In this document: positions 35,201 to 47,745 of the stretch, in pieces
Layout of the letters: every line of letters starts with the position of its first letter
Position numbering within the stretch: the stretch's first letter is position 1
NCBI RefSeq assembly: GCF_004193775.1
Contig: NC_041005.1
Location: 374,501 to 438,500 of the forward strand
Direction of reading: 5' to 3'
Origin: Glycine soja
Taxonomy: Eukaryota > Streptophyta > Magnoliopsida > Fabales > Fabaceae
Length of the DNA: 64,000 nucleotides
Program-made: the position numbers and the translations under genes
Notes under the pieces: generated by a model
Told to the model about the DNA's origin: nothing
Database searches by the model: none
Seen by the model: the letters and a program-made list of their open reading frames with translations, nothing else

Positions 35201-37954
35201 AAAGTGTAGAAAGTTACCATTGTGTTTCATGTTTACGGAATCTCAATGAGTATAGAGGATTACTATGCTTTTCACTTTCATCTTCAGAAATTTTCTCTTT
35301 CCCAGTATCTTGTGCACAAACTGGCTCTATTGTTCCATCAATATTGTGCTGTTTTGTCATTTCTTGTGGAACTTCTTCAGCATTGCTTTCAGGAGCAATA
35401 TTTGTTTTTTCACTAGCAAATTTATCACCAACATGTCCATCTACATGGTCAGTTGGCACTTCGCTTTCTTCAACTCTTCCAACAGTTGGCATTTTACCTA
35501 TTTCCTCTTCTCTTAAAACTTCTGCTTGTTGCTTACTTCTTTCAAATTGAAGATCATTGGCTTCATTTGCATGCTCACCAACATGATCTTCTCTATTGTC
35601 TTCACACCCTGCTAACTGATCATCTTCATTGTTTTTAACATGAATGTGTTCACACTTACTGTTCTTTCTTGAAAAACAATGTTCTTGTCTATGAAATTCA
35701 TGAACAAATTCTGCAGCTTGAATCAGTTTTCCTTTACTGATAAAGATAGCTAATTCTTTCCTTGCCAAGGAAGCATTTTCCTTAGATTCAAGATATTCTG
35801 AAATAGCATGAGAATATGCACAAAATGGGCAAAAAAAGTTGCCCTTTGCATCCAATTGAGCAGATGCACCTAGACAGTTTTTATGCACCATCAAAGGGCA
35901 AGTAGTTGTTTTACAAGCCAATAATTGGCCACCTTCATGACACTTCATGCAAAGATTTTGTTCAATTGATTCAGTCATTGATGAGAAAACTTGATCAACC
36001 GTGCGAAGATTTTGTTCAATTGATTCAGTCATTGCTGAGAAATCTTGATCAACCGTGCAGGGGGAGCACAGGAATTCATGTTTTTTTGCTTCAAGATCAT
36101 TTTTTCCATTGTGATATCCATCACTATCACTAGACAACTCAGCTCTGCAGCCATTAACCATATCAAATACAGTTTTATCACTAGCAACTGGCTTCTGAGA
36201 GAGATTTAAAGATGTAATATCTGGTTCTGTCTGTTTGGGTTGGTGAAAATTAATAATATGCTGATTATTTTCTGCATTAGCATCATTTGTTGGAATGGCA
36301 TGATGTGCAGTATTGTCAGTTTCATCCATAGATGTATTATTGCAAGGCTCAGCTACAGAGGTATGATGGGGTATAATGGTGGTTGTCATAACATATTCAG
36401 GAACCACTGGTTGGACAACATTTGCATCACATATCAGTAATCGATCCTCTTCATTACACTTCAAAGAAAGATTTTGCTCTGCCTGCTTTTTCGTTTCAAG
36501 GTTAATCTTTTCACCTTGGGACACAATATCACCTGATATTTCTACCCCATAACCATTCCTAGCATGATCTGTTTCATCAGCTGAGCAAGCCCAACTCCTC
36601 TTAGAGGGCAAATCTGTTTCATCAGCCGAGCAAACCCTACTCCTCTTAGAGCAAACCCTACTGCTATTCTGAGGAAATAATCTAGTTGTTTCTTTCAAGT
36701 AATCAGTATCTGGATGAGTATTTTTGAAGATCGATTCTCTCAGCTATTCGGCATTAGGAAAAGAAACATACCAAACAAAAAATGGTGAACGAAAGTGAAT
36801 AAATCTCATCAAGGAGAGTTCTCAAAAGAAAATGGCACTTCCATTACCTGCTCTAAGTGACATTTAAAAGTGACAGCTCTTTTGTGCTTAATAAATGGGC
36901 AAATATCCCATTTCAATAGCTCTGCTCCAGCCACTTTCAGATTTGATAAAGGGATCTGCTTTACACATTACATAAAGAGTGAGAATTATCTAAATGAGAA
37001 TAACAATAAAGCTTCCACCATCAAATATGACAAATAAAATACTTAGAGCCCAACAAAAGTAATAAAATAAAAAATCAAGTGACACTTCTGTAATTGCTCA
37101 TGAACACAACAAATAAAAACAAGAAACATTTCTCAAAACAAACAGCCGCTCAATAATGAGTCACCGAATTAGTTCAAATAGCCTCTAACATTATTACAAA
37201 GTAAACTATGTTACTTACGTATCAAACTGTGATTTAGTAGTGTCTTTGGATGAATGTTTGCAAAATTGATTTTAAATGAAATTAATTTGCAAAGTTGATT
37301 TTAAAATGAAATTAATTATGCAAAATTAATTTGGGTTAAAATTGATTTTGAAGCGAAGTAATTTATGTTTCAATGTTTTTATCCTAAATAAAAGCAAGTT
37401 TGATGTAAAACTTGGTGTAAAATTGTCAACATAACTCAAAATCAATTTTACCCAACAATAATAAAACATCCTTATCTTTATTAAAATCAAATCGAGGCAA
37501 ACTCGACTCTAATACTTGACACCCAGATATCAAACACACTTGAAATTTAAAAATGTTTTACCTTGCCCAATATTTCTTTGAGGACATCTTGACAACTCCC
37601 CAAAACATTGAATCCAAATCTGGAATCCAAGTTAGAAGAAGCTTCAGGGTCAACAACAAGAGTGGACAGTTTCTCCAAACACCTCAAGGCTACCAATTCC
37701 TTTGTATTTTTACTAAATCTATGATGTCCCACAGGTGCCGCATCAATGAAACCTACAACAACAACAACAACAACAACAAATTAAACATAAAAATATTCAT
37801 AAAATATGAAATTAAAAAGAAATGAAGTTGTTATGTTATTTTTGAAGCATTGTTGTTTACCCTGCAAAGTGGGAGTGGTGATTTCTTTGGAAGTTAACAG
37901 GGCTTCAATGACCCAAAGCCATGCAAGTGCAGAAGGGTCGTCGTCACGGTCCAT
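32203..37954 (-). CDS. PHD-finger and C-terminal Myb/SANT (telobox, TRF-like) protein
   Basis: Predicted nuclear chromatin or DNA-binding protein; its precise role is unknown to me. Six minus-strand exons: 37861-37954, 37562-37752, 36848-36955, 35218-36743, 32643-32730, 32203-32349; 2154 nt, 717 residues, all in phase. The N-terminus starts MDRDDDPSALAWLWVIEALL and is helical. Exon 4 (509 residues) is acidic and low-complexity with a PHD zinc finger at about 396-439: C-x2-C, C-x4-C, H-x2-C and CPFC, that is a C4HC3 pattern. The C-terminus (about 655-710) has RRKKIPWTAEEEEKIKEG, then W in FGKEWKKIL, and RTPHDLKDKWRNM, the telobox-type Myb helix that contacts telomere-like repeats in TRF-like proteins. 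Two in-frame tandem duplications lie in exon 4. Intron 4 is 2.5 kb. Similar plant proteins pairing a PHD/RING-like finger with a homeodomain-like Myb domain are known but little studied. Confidence 0.9.
32731..35217 (-). other. Intron 4 of the PHD-Myb gene
   Basis: A 2.5-kb intron between the PHD exon and the Myb exons. It carries a Tourist-like MITE at 34799-34950. A GC-richer part at about 33330-33830 has frames open for 60-100 codons on both strands (for instance a plus-strand frame with PGDKSQPMPM near 33690), but I recognise no family and see no splice signals that would include it. Confidence 0.7.
34799..34950. mobile_element. Tourist-like (PIF/Harbinger) MITE
   Basis: A 152-bp element flanked by TTA at 34796-34798 and 34951-34953. 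The left end is GGGTGAGTTTGGTTG and the complement of the right end GTGCTTGTTTGGTTG, matching in 11 of 15 positions including a run of nine. TTA duplications and GTTTGGTTG termini are typical of Tourist MITEs. It lies in intron 4 of the PHD-Myb gene. Confidence 0.75.
35950..36057 (-). repeat. 54-bp in-frame tandem duplication in the PHD-Myb exon
   Basis: Two adjacent 54-bp copies, the motif AAGATTTTGTTCAATTGATT starting at 35952 and again at 36006. They encode two 18-residue units of the form TVDQxFSxMTESIEQNL immediately before the PHD finger. The frame is preserved. Confidence 0.9.
36567..36656 (-). repeat. 45-bp in-frame tandem duplication in the PHD-Myb exon
   Basis: Two 45-bp units beginning ATCTGTTTCATCAGC at 36567 and 36612 encode two 15-residue copies containing KRSxxCSADETD. 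A third partial trace (RVCSK) follows. In frame, near the start of the large exon. Confidence 0.85.
37240..37475. repeat. Possible MITE in intron 2 of the PHD-Myb gene
   Basis: An AT-rich block with several AAATTGATTTT units, bounded by GGATGAATG on the left and the complement of GGATGTTTTATTATTG on the right, both followed by AAAATTGATTTT. This suggests imperfect terminal inverted repeats but I could not define a target-site duplication. Confidence 0.35.
37754..37780. repeat. (CAA)n microsatellite at an intron 1 acceptor
   Basis: A run of CAA units on the plus strand; on the minus strand it is a GTT run directly ahead of the GTAG acceptor of exon 2 of the PHD-Myb gene, where it forms the pyrimidine-rich tract. 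Confidence 0.8.
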
Positions 37955-40900
37955 GGCTTAGGGTTTTGAATTGCGGTTACTGACGCTGTTTGAGGGATTT
38001 CGGGAATGCCAAGAGCGTTCGTTCGCCAACGCGAATGCGTCACAGGACTCAGGAGTTGCGAACGAGAACCAGAGACGATAGCAATATTGAGAGGAATTGA
38101 AATAGGGAAAACGATACGGTGAAAACGGGATTATGGTTTGAAATGCAATCGCGTTTTGGTGTTTGTCGGAGTGATTCGGAGAGGAAGCGGGGAAGAAGCA
38201 AATTTGCGGAAGATTGCTTGACACACTAGTGCCTGTTTGATTCTCTTCCCAATTTTTATTCCTTAAATTAGTTTTTTTTTACTCCCTAATTTATTTTTTA
38301 ATTCAATTTCTTTCATTAGATTTTTTTTTTCATTTTCATACATTAATTTCTTAAATTGATTTAATTTTATTTTTAAATTTAAATGATAAGAAATCATATT
38401 TTATGAATGTTTAAAACTTTCGTAAAATATATATTTTAAAAAATTAATTTTAAAAATTAGAGAATCAAATTAAAGGATGAATTTAAATTAATTTTAAAAA
38501 TTAAAGGATGAAATTAAATTAAAAAAATTAAAAGATAAAATAAAATCTAAATAATAAATCAGAGGACTAAAAAATTAATTTAATTTTTTTCTTATTAAAA
38601 AAAGGTTTTGAAAATAATTTTTGAAAACTGTTCTTGAGAAGAAAATTATAAATAAAAAAATCTGTTTAGTAATTTTATTTCAAAAACTGTTTTAGAAATG
38701 AAAAATAAAAAGAAACTTTCTGGTTGAATTTGTTTACAAAATATGTTTTGAAAACTAAGAAATAGAAAACGTGTTTAATTGTATTAATTTTATTCTTCAT
38801 CGAAATTTAAAATTAAATGCTTTTTAGAAAGTAAAGTCCCTTTATTTTCATTAAATATAAAGACTAAAATAAATAATAAAAGAAAGAAGAATTGATTTTA
38901 TAAATCATATTTTTAGAGAACAAATTATCTTGAAATATGTAAAAGAATAAAAATAAGTGTAAAGAGAATTATATCATAATCATCTAAATTAGAAGACGAA
39001 TCATCACTTTTATAAATTTCCATTACGACTATAATACGCTAAACATGCAATAAAATTGAAGTTAAAAAAAACATAAATTAGTTAAGTAATGGAGTTTTTT
39101 TTATTGTTTTAGTTCAGGAATCAGATACACAGAATAAAAATACACACACACATATATATATATATATATAAAACATTAGTTATTAAACATTCACCTTTAA
39201 TTAGCATAATGGGCATTGCAGTAAATGGATCCAATTAATTACTTTGCACGTATATAAACATATACATCCATCTTTGCAAATAAGGTTGACATGCAGCCAT
39301 TGACCCAAACAATTAGGCGGTGTAAGTGGTCTGTAATGCGTTGAATTTTGTTTATTTTTTTAATCTATTTTAATTAAATTTAATTGGATTAAATTAGATT
39401 ATTTATTTTTTATTTTATTAATTCAATTCAATCCAATCCAATTTTAATTAGATTGAATTAAATTATTTATGGAATTGGATCATTAAAAATGTTACTTTTT
39501 GTAAGTCTTAAAAATAAATTTTCAAACTCAAAATAGTAAGAATATAAAGAATAGTCATAATATTTTTAAAATTTAATATTCATAAAACATTATACTCATA
39601 TAATAAACAGAAAAAAAAGTGAATTATAAATATATATTCAAGAGTGTTATTTATAAAACAATATATTACCTTAAAATAAAATAAAAAAACTCAAATAATA
39701 TATTATCTTAAGATAAATAATATATTAACATGAGATTGAAATATACTTAATCTAAAGTATCTATATTAATAATTTAATTATATACGAAGTGAGTTAAATT
39801 TTAGTCAAATACAAAGTATCAAACTTGTAATCCATTCTAATTTTAATTACATTCATTAAATTAAAATCAATCCAATAAAATAATCAAATTCTCAAAAAAA
39901 AAAAAATCTAATTTGATTGATTTGTGGATTCCCCAATTTTATCCTATCCGCCTGACAAACAATTGCTAATGGTGAAGTAATTAAGGACCGACGTTCCGAA
40001 ATTGAATCAGAAGTCAAATCAGGTTTTGCTGTCTCCCACGACTAGTTTTGCCTACCAAAATACATAAGTGCTAATGTGTGATGTCCATTATTGATGCACA
40101 GAACAAGGAGCCACATGAAAATAACAGAGCGGGAGTAATGAATGCCAAAGCCAAAAAGTATTGTTCCATATATGGAGTCTAAATCATTGCTGCACATAAT
40201 TTGAGCATGTTTAATTTTCAGAAGAAAAAAAAGGGGGAATAAAGACAAATTCCTAAATCTAAATTTTCATGTTTAAACATGACAAGAAAATGTGTAGCGT
40301 CAGATTTGCAGAACATCATGAAGAGTGTAAATTTAGCAGCAAAGCTAAAGTGAGAGTGGATTTGACAGATGATTATAGTATGATCACGTTCTGCTAGCTA
40401 CATTATATAAACTAACCGATAGGTTAATTGTCTGCCATAGTTTCTGAAAAGTGCCTTCGGTTTCCAGGAGTGAATATTGGCTTTGCTTATTTTTTATTTC
40501 ATGTATAGGCTGAGATGTTTTTTAAGCCATTGCTGCCATTATTCTTCTGTATCAACTGTTCGTATCTTTGGCATCATATTGTAACTTTTAATGAATCCAG
40601 TTTATGCACAGCTTGTGCTATGACCTGGTGTCAATAATTCTATTTATTGGCTTTTCAAAAAAAATTGTCTGCCGTAGTTCTTTTAGGATTGACTCTCAAA
40701 GATCTTTAGCAGTTTCACCACTAAGGAGGCATAGAGTGCTATCAATAGTTTAATACAAACTTTAGCGGCATTTAGATACTTTTGTTTGATAGTTTATTGG
40801 GTCAATTTTAAGCTAAGAACTAATACTTCAGATACAAGCTTCATTAAACAAGTTGACTTTTCTCTGTAGATATTTTTTTATACACATAAACTTGAAGATT

Positions 40901-43281
40901 GAACTCTTGATCATATATTTAAGGGCATGATTATTATTAACCAACGACCATATCTGTAAAAAGAAAAGACATTTTTGAAATTTGAAGATCATAGTTGATT
41001 GTGTCAAATACATGAATGAAGTTCAAACTTGAAGATCATATTAATTTCTATCTCGACATTATCATTAAAATCGTACAATACAACTTTTCATATATGGTCC
41101 CGTAGGTTAATTAAGTACTCGATAATACGATTCAAGAAAGACAATTTATTGCAACCAGCATGTATTAGACCATGAATTTCTGTATTGATTTGCAATCAAT
41201 ATCCATAAATCTTCTTTCTTGATGACAAAACAACACTCAAAATTTGTCTTTATCGAACCTTTCGACAGATATATTACGATTTATGTATATATATTAAGGC
41301 TCCAATTCGTCATATGACGCATGTAGTTTAGTCTTTTTTTTTTTTGCTCTGACGCAAACATGATGTAGATCTATTCTTGGAAATCAACTGGGAAAGACTC
41401 ATAATTGAATCACGACATGGAATTTACATTAACCATCATTTTGCTTCGAAATTGCTTCAGAACGTGCAGAACAGACTGAATACACTAATTATGCAGACAC
41501 CCACGTTAACCTCCACTTCGCCTGACAATGAACTACGGTAAAAAATTTAACTGATCCGTAACAAAGATAATTCTATGTATCGGAACACCTAATAATACCA
41601 TTAAGAGCTTACATTAACCAATGAGAGGCAAGGGGCAAGGTGCTTATTATGCTAGGAAAAAAATTGAACTAAGTATAAGGTTTGCAACAAATTGGAGGTG
41701 GTCAAGGAGACACAAGTACAGCGAATGTTTCTGGTCCCAGAGCCTACAAAGTATGACTAAACATGCATTGGGATATTTTCTACTGCAGCAAAACTATATA
41801 TGTTTTTAGGACCTCCAAAGTCGTAATTAGCGGATTCTCTCAACAACCTTGCCTGCAAAGAAAGTCATGAAATAATAATGTGATAAATTACTGACTACAT
41901 CATTGTAGGAATTGCTACTGCAAAGTGCAAACTGTATTTCTAGTAATTAAACTTTTAAGTCATGCATGCATCCATCTCTTGTTTAATTTCCCTGTGATGA
42001 CAGGATCGGTATCACCATTGTAAATGGTTTTCTAGATTAAAAAAAATCATTATGGTTTATCATCATGAGAGGAAGCACAATAATCAATGACTGGTTATTC
42101 GAATCTAAACAAAAAAATCCGAAGGTTGGTAACTTTTCCTGCTGTTTATAGGCCAGTGTCATAAAATTTCAACATAATGAAAGAAAAAGGAGGGGAAGAA
42201 AAGAAAATTATTTTTACCCAATAATGAGAAATAATGTTTTTATGAAGCTTTTTGGTCGCTTTAATTAAAGGTTTGAAAATGCTGAATAAATATATGACAA
42301 AACTGAAGTAAAGTTTGGTTTTATGCCTTTATCTATTTATTTTGTCTGACTGTAGTTGATATTAGCTGCAAGCAGAAAAAGAAATAAGAAATTGTGGGAC
42401 GCTGTGTTCTTTCGGTAACAAAATAAGAGAATCTTTTCGAAAGAAGTTTTCTTTAGAAACGGGGTAAAGTAAAGAAAAGAGAGACTCCATATGATTATGA
42501 GACAAAATAAATATTTTTTCCCTCTCTTTTTCCATATATTAGTGTACCAAGTAAAATCGTAAAACAAAGAAACACGTTATGTATTAATCTCACCAATGTC
42601 TTACAATATTGTCCATGTATCTGTCCTACTTCATCCGCCATGACCATACAAATACGATATTATTTATCTGTGGAATTAAAAAAATAACACGTGGAACAGG
42701 GAATTAATTGTTATGAAAAAAAGTTGTGTGCATTTTAGGATCCAAATGCAAGATAATATATGGGATTTGAGTCACATATTGAAAGTATGGGATTCCAATT
42801 AATATTGACAAATGCAAAAATGTTCAAATTAGAGCTGAAATCCATTTATGAGTTTTGGGCATTGAAGGAAAGGCAACTTCATTCTAGCTGAGTATGCTTG
42901 GATTAAAGGAACTAGTGTCATTGATAATATATTAGCACCAATCAAGCATACATGACGCAGGGATGCTAAAACCTGTTCTGATATAATGTAAAAAGACTTT
43001 TTTGACAAAGGAAATGAGTCTAATAGCCAATTTAACTACAATTTCAAAATGTCAGAATAGAGCAATCAACTAGCTAGGGAAGCGGGGAAGAGAAGGATGC
43101 AACTTATACTTCATATTTATTTAATGTCTCGCTTAAATTATATCTAATAATAACGAATATATTAAAACAAAATTCTTCTTAACCTTTTCAGACTTGCAAT
43201 ACAAAAAGGCTCTCGACAGCCTCAGAGAACCGTTCACAGTCTTTCACAGCCTTAGAGAACCTTTTGTGTCATGCATATCAG
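37955..43281. other. Intergenic region between PHD-Myb and LAX genes
   Basis: Divergent promoters for the PHD-Myb gene (minus) and LAX gene (plus), 5.3 kb. It contains an AC/AT microsatellite at about 39141-39170 and the retro-insertion at 40426-40679. No gene is supported. A short minus-strand segment at about 41827-41850 could read as a C-terminal exon ending KVVERIR, but no partner exons were found. Confidence 0.55.
40426..40679 (+). mobile_element. Small polyadenylated retro-insertion with 17-bp target-site duplication
   Basis: Direct repeats AATTGTCTGCCATAGTT (40426-40442) and AATTGTCTGCCGTAGTT (40663-40679) differ at one base and flank a 220-bp insert ending in a run of A. This is what L1-type reverse transcription leaves. 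The insert has no ORF and looks like the 3' end of a transcript (it contains TATTTATTGGC shortly before the A run), so it is either a 5'-truncated LINE or a processed copy of a gene's 3' UTR. I cannot name the source. Confidence 0.75.
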
Positions 43282-43291
43282 TATATATATA
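43282..43291 (+). promoter_or_regulatory. TATA box of the LAX gene
   Basis: TATATATATA in the context CAGTATATATATACACC, about 170 bp upstream of the start codon. No upstream ATG occurs between it and the start. Confidence 0.6.
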
Positions 43292-43457
43292 CACCACCAC
43301 TCCTAAAGTCCTCTCCGATCCAATCCTTGCAAATCTCAAGCCAGTACTGCAACTCATCTAGAGAAATAGAACAAGTCATCATTCACCAACCTTAAGTGTG
43401 ATAAAAGAAGTGCAAGTGATCTAGATATTCATCAGGAGGAACAAGAAGAAATTAAAA

Positions 43458-46400
43458 ATGGCATCGGAGAAAGAGGTTGAAACTGTAATAGTTGGGAACT
43501 ATGAGGAAATGGAAAGTGAAGGGAAGCCTAGGGATGCAAAATCCAGGTTATTAAGTTTCTTGTGGCATGGGGGTTCTGTTTATGATGCTTGGTTTAGCTG
43601 TGCTTCCAACCAGGTTAGTTTCTGATTACAATGGCTTTATGCTCCATTTTATGTAGCGTCCAATACATTGGTTCGATCTCTTTACATGCTTTTCAAATTA
43701 ATGTTTATTTTCATACACACATGTCAGGTGGCTCAAGTTCTGCTAACGTTGCCATACTCTTTTTCCCAGCTGGGAATGCTTTCTGGCACTCTTTTTCAAC
43801 TCTTCTACGGCTTGCTGGGTGGCTGGACTGCTTACCTCATTAGCACACTCTACGTTGAATACAGAACCAGAAAAGAGAGAGAGAAATTTAATTTCAGGAA
43901 CCATGTCATTCAGGTTCCACTATCCCACTTTCAAATTCTAAATATTGCATGCTTCTTATATTGGTCTCTGTGCAACTTTTATATATACTTCTCAATGTGT
44001 CTGTGTTTAATTTAACACAAGTTCTCTATTGCAGTGGTTTGAGGTTCTTGATGGGCTCCTCGGGAAACACTGGAGAAACGTGGGCTTGGCCTTCAACTGC
44101 ACATTTCTTCTATTTGGATCTGTTATCCAACTCATAGCTTGCGCAAGGTATCATCTAACGTTATTCAATTCTAACACACCCTTGCTCTAACTCTTTCTTA
44201 AGTACTATTTATTAATTTACGTTTAATTTTTATTGCACTTCTTATTTCTAAATATATTATTCATTACTGTTTTTTAATCTTTATTTAAATAAAACTCGTG
44301 TGTGCTAGCTATAACTTTTTTGGGCTAGCTAGGAATTACATGGTTAACTTTTGTGCAGCAACATATATTACATAAATGATAATTTGGATAAGAGGACTTG
44401 GACTTATATCTTTGGAGCATGTTGTGCCACCACTGTATTTATCCCTTCCTTCCACAACTACAGAATCTGGTCCTTTCTTGGCCTCCTCATGACCACTTAC
44501 ACTGCTTGGTACCTCACAGTTGCCTCTCTCCTTCACGGCCAGGTAATAATAATTTAGATTTGCAAATAAATAATCATATATATTATTCCTACTGTGATCT
44601 ATGAATCATTATGTTTCTTAGTGGCTACTATAATAATATGCGATCTTGATGTTACTATATATGATTGTGTAGGTGGAAGGAGTTAAGCATTCGGGCCCGA
44701 CCAAATTGGTTCTATATTTTACGGGGGCCACAAACATTCTCTACACATTTGGGGGACATGCCGTTACTGTGTAAGGCTGATATCTCATCTCATATATATA
44801 TATGATACGTATCTTTTACGTTTTGACAAATTAAAGTGCCTTGTTTCTTTCCCCCTTCTTGGATTTTGGCTTCTGTAGGACGCATCTATGCTAATAAATG
44901 TTGCCAATGGAATAATTCTTGCATAATATTGTTCCACTCAAATTGAGTATATTATGCCAACATCTTTTCTAATTGTTAACGAATTGAAATGTTAATTACC
45001 CAACTCACATGCATTATGCAAGTGTTTCTTACTTATGAATGCCAAACTGGAAAGCAAAATAACTCATTGCCATTGGGGCTAAAAAGTCATTTCGTTTGTA
45101 TTCAATCTTGACTTTTTAAACACGAGATCTACAGTGTAGCCTGTTACCATCTTAAGTCCTTTTCCCATTGATTTTGCTTTTTCTTTTTAGACGAGAATCG
45201 TAACTTTTTCATGTTCCGTTAGAGTATCAAAATTTAGATGCGGACGTTTTTTTTCAACTATTCTATATCATTTTTTTCCAAAAAGAAAAACCTCTGTTAC
45301 GCATGCATGCAAAAAAAGTGCCTTTTTTTCTGGGGAATCCTTGAGTTCCTTTTTGGTTATAGAAAGCCAAGGTTCTTTCTCTAAATAGATCAGCTTTAAT
45401 GCCTTTTTATCATGAGGACAGGAGAATTCCAGCTTTCGTTGCTGAAACTTTCTGATCTTTTGGAATTGGATCCCCTACAGTGATAATTAAACTGCATGAG
45501 GTGCAGTTCTAAATCTAACGGTGATGACTTCTCAAAAAGATTCCCATGCTTTAATTTAATATAAAACCAATCCTTCTGAAAGGTTAGGGTTTTGTGCAGT
45601 TAAAAATATAACTTCGGAGGATCTCAATCGCAGATTTTTTTCCTTAGCACAGCTGCCACAGCAGAACAAAACATTAAGCCAATGAATTTCCCTTTTAATT
45701 GTTCTCTTCACTTTTTTTTTTTTTACCTAAAAATGAGCGAGTAAACTTTCACATTGATTGTTAATTGTAAGGTTTAACACCTGTAATTTTAAATTCTATA
45801 AAATCATTTATTTTAACTATGTTTAATTGAACCCTAAAAAAACTATAGTATGTTTAGTTGATTTATGTTTCTTAATTGCTAACACAAGTTGCTGAGATGC
45901 ACTTTCTTGTGATTTCTAATACAAGTCTAATGTAATACTCCCTGGTATTCAATACTAAAATCTTTGTATTTATTGATTTTTTTAATTAGTGCATTTAGGA
46001 ACTGAATACTATGACCCTTTTAATTTATTATCAGTAAGAATTACTAAAGTAAATAAAATTTCATAAAATTAAAGATTAATGTAATTTTTACATCCCGAAA
46101 TTTAACTTATTGCTAATTCTTTAATGTCTCTCTGGTGGCTCCTTGTATTAAGGGTTAGAATACCCATTTACTACCATTTAATAAATTCTTGGACCTATAA
46201 AAAAAATTAAAAAAAAGTGAGAAAGCTCACGATCGAGTTAAACTTCAATAGTTCTTAAAAATACTTGAACATTCTAATTTTTTTCTACAAGTTTTTCTTA
46301 TTAATTCTCTTGTTAGATAAAAAAACATTGAATGTTTTTAAATTTTCAACACGTTAAATATATTTGGTTTTTATTTAAGATTTTCTTTCCAAAGTAGTAT

Positions 46401-47745
46401 TTATGAAGGAAAATTATAGGAGAAAAGAAAAATATTCCTTAAAAGTTCCTGGTATTTTTCTCTTAAAAACAAAAAGTAAATTGGAGAATAAGACGTGTGC
46501 TGGTGACACAGGGAGATAATGCACGCGATGTGGAAACCTCAAAAATTCAAGGCCATATACTTACTGGCTACCCTGTATGTGATGACATTGACTCTCCCAT
46601 CGGCAGCTGCAGTATACTGGGCATTTGGAGACATGCTTCTAAATCACTCCAATGCTTTTTCTCTGCTTCCAAGGTCACCCTTCCGTGACATGGCTGTCAT
46701 TCTAATGCTCATCCACCAGGTACATACGTACTAACTGCATGTTTCACTATCCATATATATATCTAGTATTTTTTCATTTTTGGTGTATACATCACTTATA
46801 TTGTAATTGAAAATTGGAAAATTGCATTGCAGTTTATAACATTTGGGTTTGCAAGCACGCCACTATATTTGGTGTGGGAGAAAGCAATAGGGATACACGA
46901 GTGTAGGAGCCTGTGCAAGCGTGCATTGGCGAGATTGCCAGTGGTGATCCCAATATGGTTTTTGGCCATAGTTTTCCCCTTCTTTGGTCCCATCAACTCC
47001 ACCGTTGGATCTCTTCTTGTCAGCTTCACCGTTTACATCATCCCCGCCCTCGCCCACATGTTCACCTTCAAATCACCCGCTGCCCGACGGGTACGTACTA
47101 TATTCAATTCATTCAACCCAATTTTAATTTTAACTATTTACAAAGAAAGCTAGAACAGTTCGAGAAAAATAAAGTATGCATGCATGTGGGCCATCTCTGA
47201 AACTAGTCAGAATCCAAGTCTGATTGAGTAGCACTGTTACAATTTACTCTTCCATTTATTATTCTGAGCAGATTTTAACACTTAACTATTATGCATGAAT
47301 TGTTGCTTTTATCAAGAGAAACTTTATTTGTGCGTAAATTAATTCTGTAGTATTATAATATTGTAGTACAACAGTAATATAAGAAAGCATGTAAATTCGA
47401 AATAATTAATTACAAAGAAATGTAGCGCGCAGCACTATTTAATTTTCCATTGAAAATAAGTAAAGCATGCATGCATGATTTGATTGTTGATGGATGGATT
47501 GCAATATAATAATGCAGAATGCGGTGGAGCAACCTCCGAGGTCGGTGGGAAGATGGGTGGGTGCGTACACCATGAACGTATTTGTGGTGGTGTGGGTTCT
47601 AGTGGTAGGCTTTGGATTCGGAGGATGGGCGAGTATGGTCAACTTCATACACCAGATTGACACATTCGGTTTCTTCACCAAATGTTACCAATGCCCCACA
47701 CCCACTTCCATCAACTCAACCGCGCCTTCCCCTCGTGCTCACTAA
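43458..47745 (+). CDS. LAX: Auxin influx carrier, AUX1/LAX family
   Basis: Plasma-membrane proton/IAA symporter of the AAAP family, importing auxin. Eight exons: 43458-43613, 43728-43913, 44035-44147, 44359-44542, 44673-44770, 46512-46719, 46833-47090, 47518-47745; 1431 nt, 476 residues, in phase throughout. The conserved core is nearly intact: SFLWHGGSVYDAWFSCASNQVAQ, LLTLPYSFSQLGMLSG, YRTRKEREKFNFRNHVIQWFEVLDGLLG, NIYYINDNLDKRTWTYIFGACCAT, GATNILYTFGGHAVTVEIMHAMW, INSTVGSLLVSFTVYIIPALAH and FGFGGWASMVNFIHQIDTFG. About 10-11 membrane helices are visible. The N-terminus MASEKEVETVIVGNYEEME and short Ser/Pro tail suggest the LAX2 side of the family, though this is inference. Intron 5 is 1.74 kb; its donor splits the Val codon before EIMHAMW. 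A cold-shock protein gene follows, as beside Arabidopsis LAX2. Confidence 0.96.
44771..46511 (+). other. Intron 5 of the LAX gene
   Basis: A 1.74-kb AT-rich intron, much longer than the other introns of this gene. I see no ORF, RNA gene or definable mobile element inside it. Confidence 0.8.

Noticed and set aside
41827..41850. Possible last exon on the minus strand ending KVVERIR with a CAG acceptor
   Set aside because: No upstream exon with a matching phase or family was found.
43199..43264. Short direct repeat CAGCCTYAGAGAACC ahead of the LAX TATA box
   Set aside because: Only two copies; no reason to call it a regulatory element from sequence alone.
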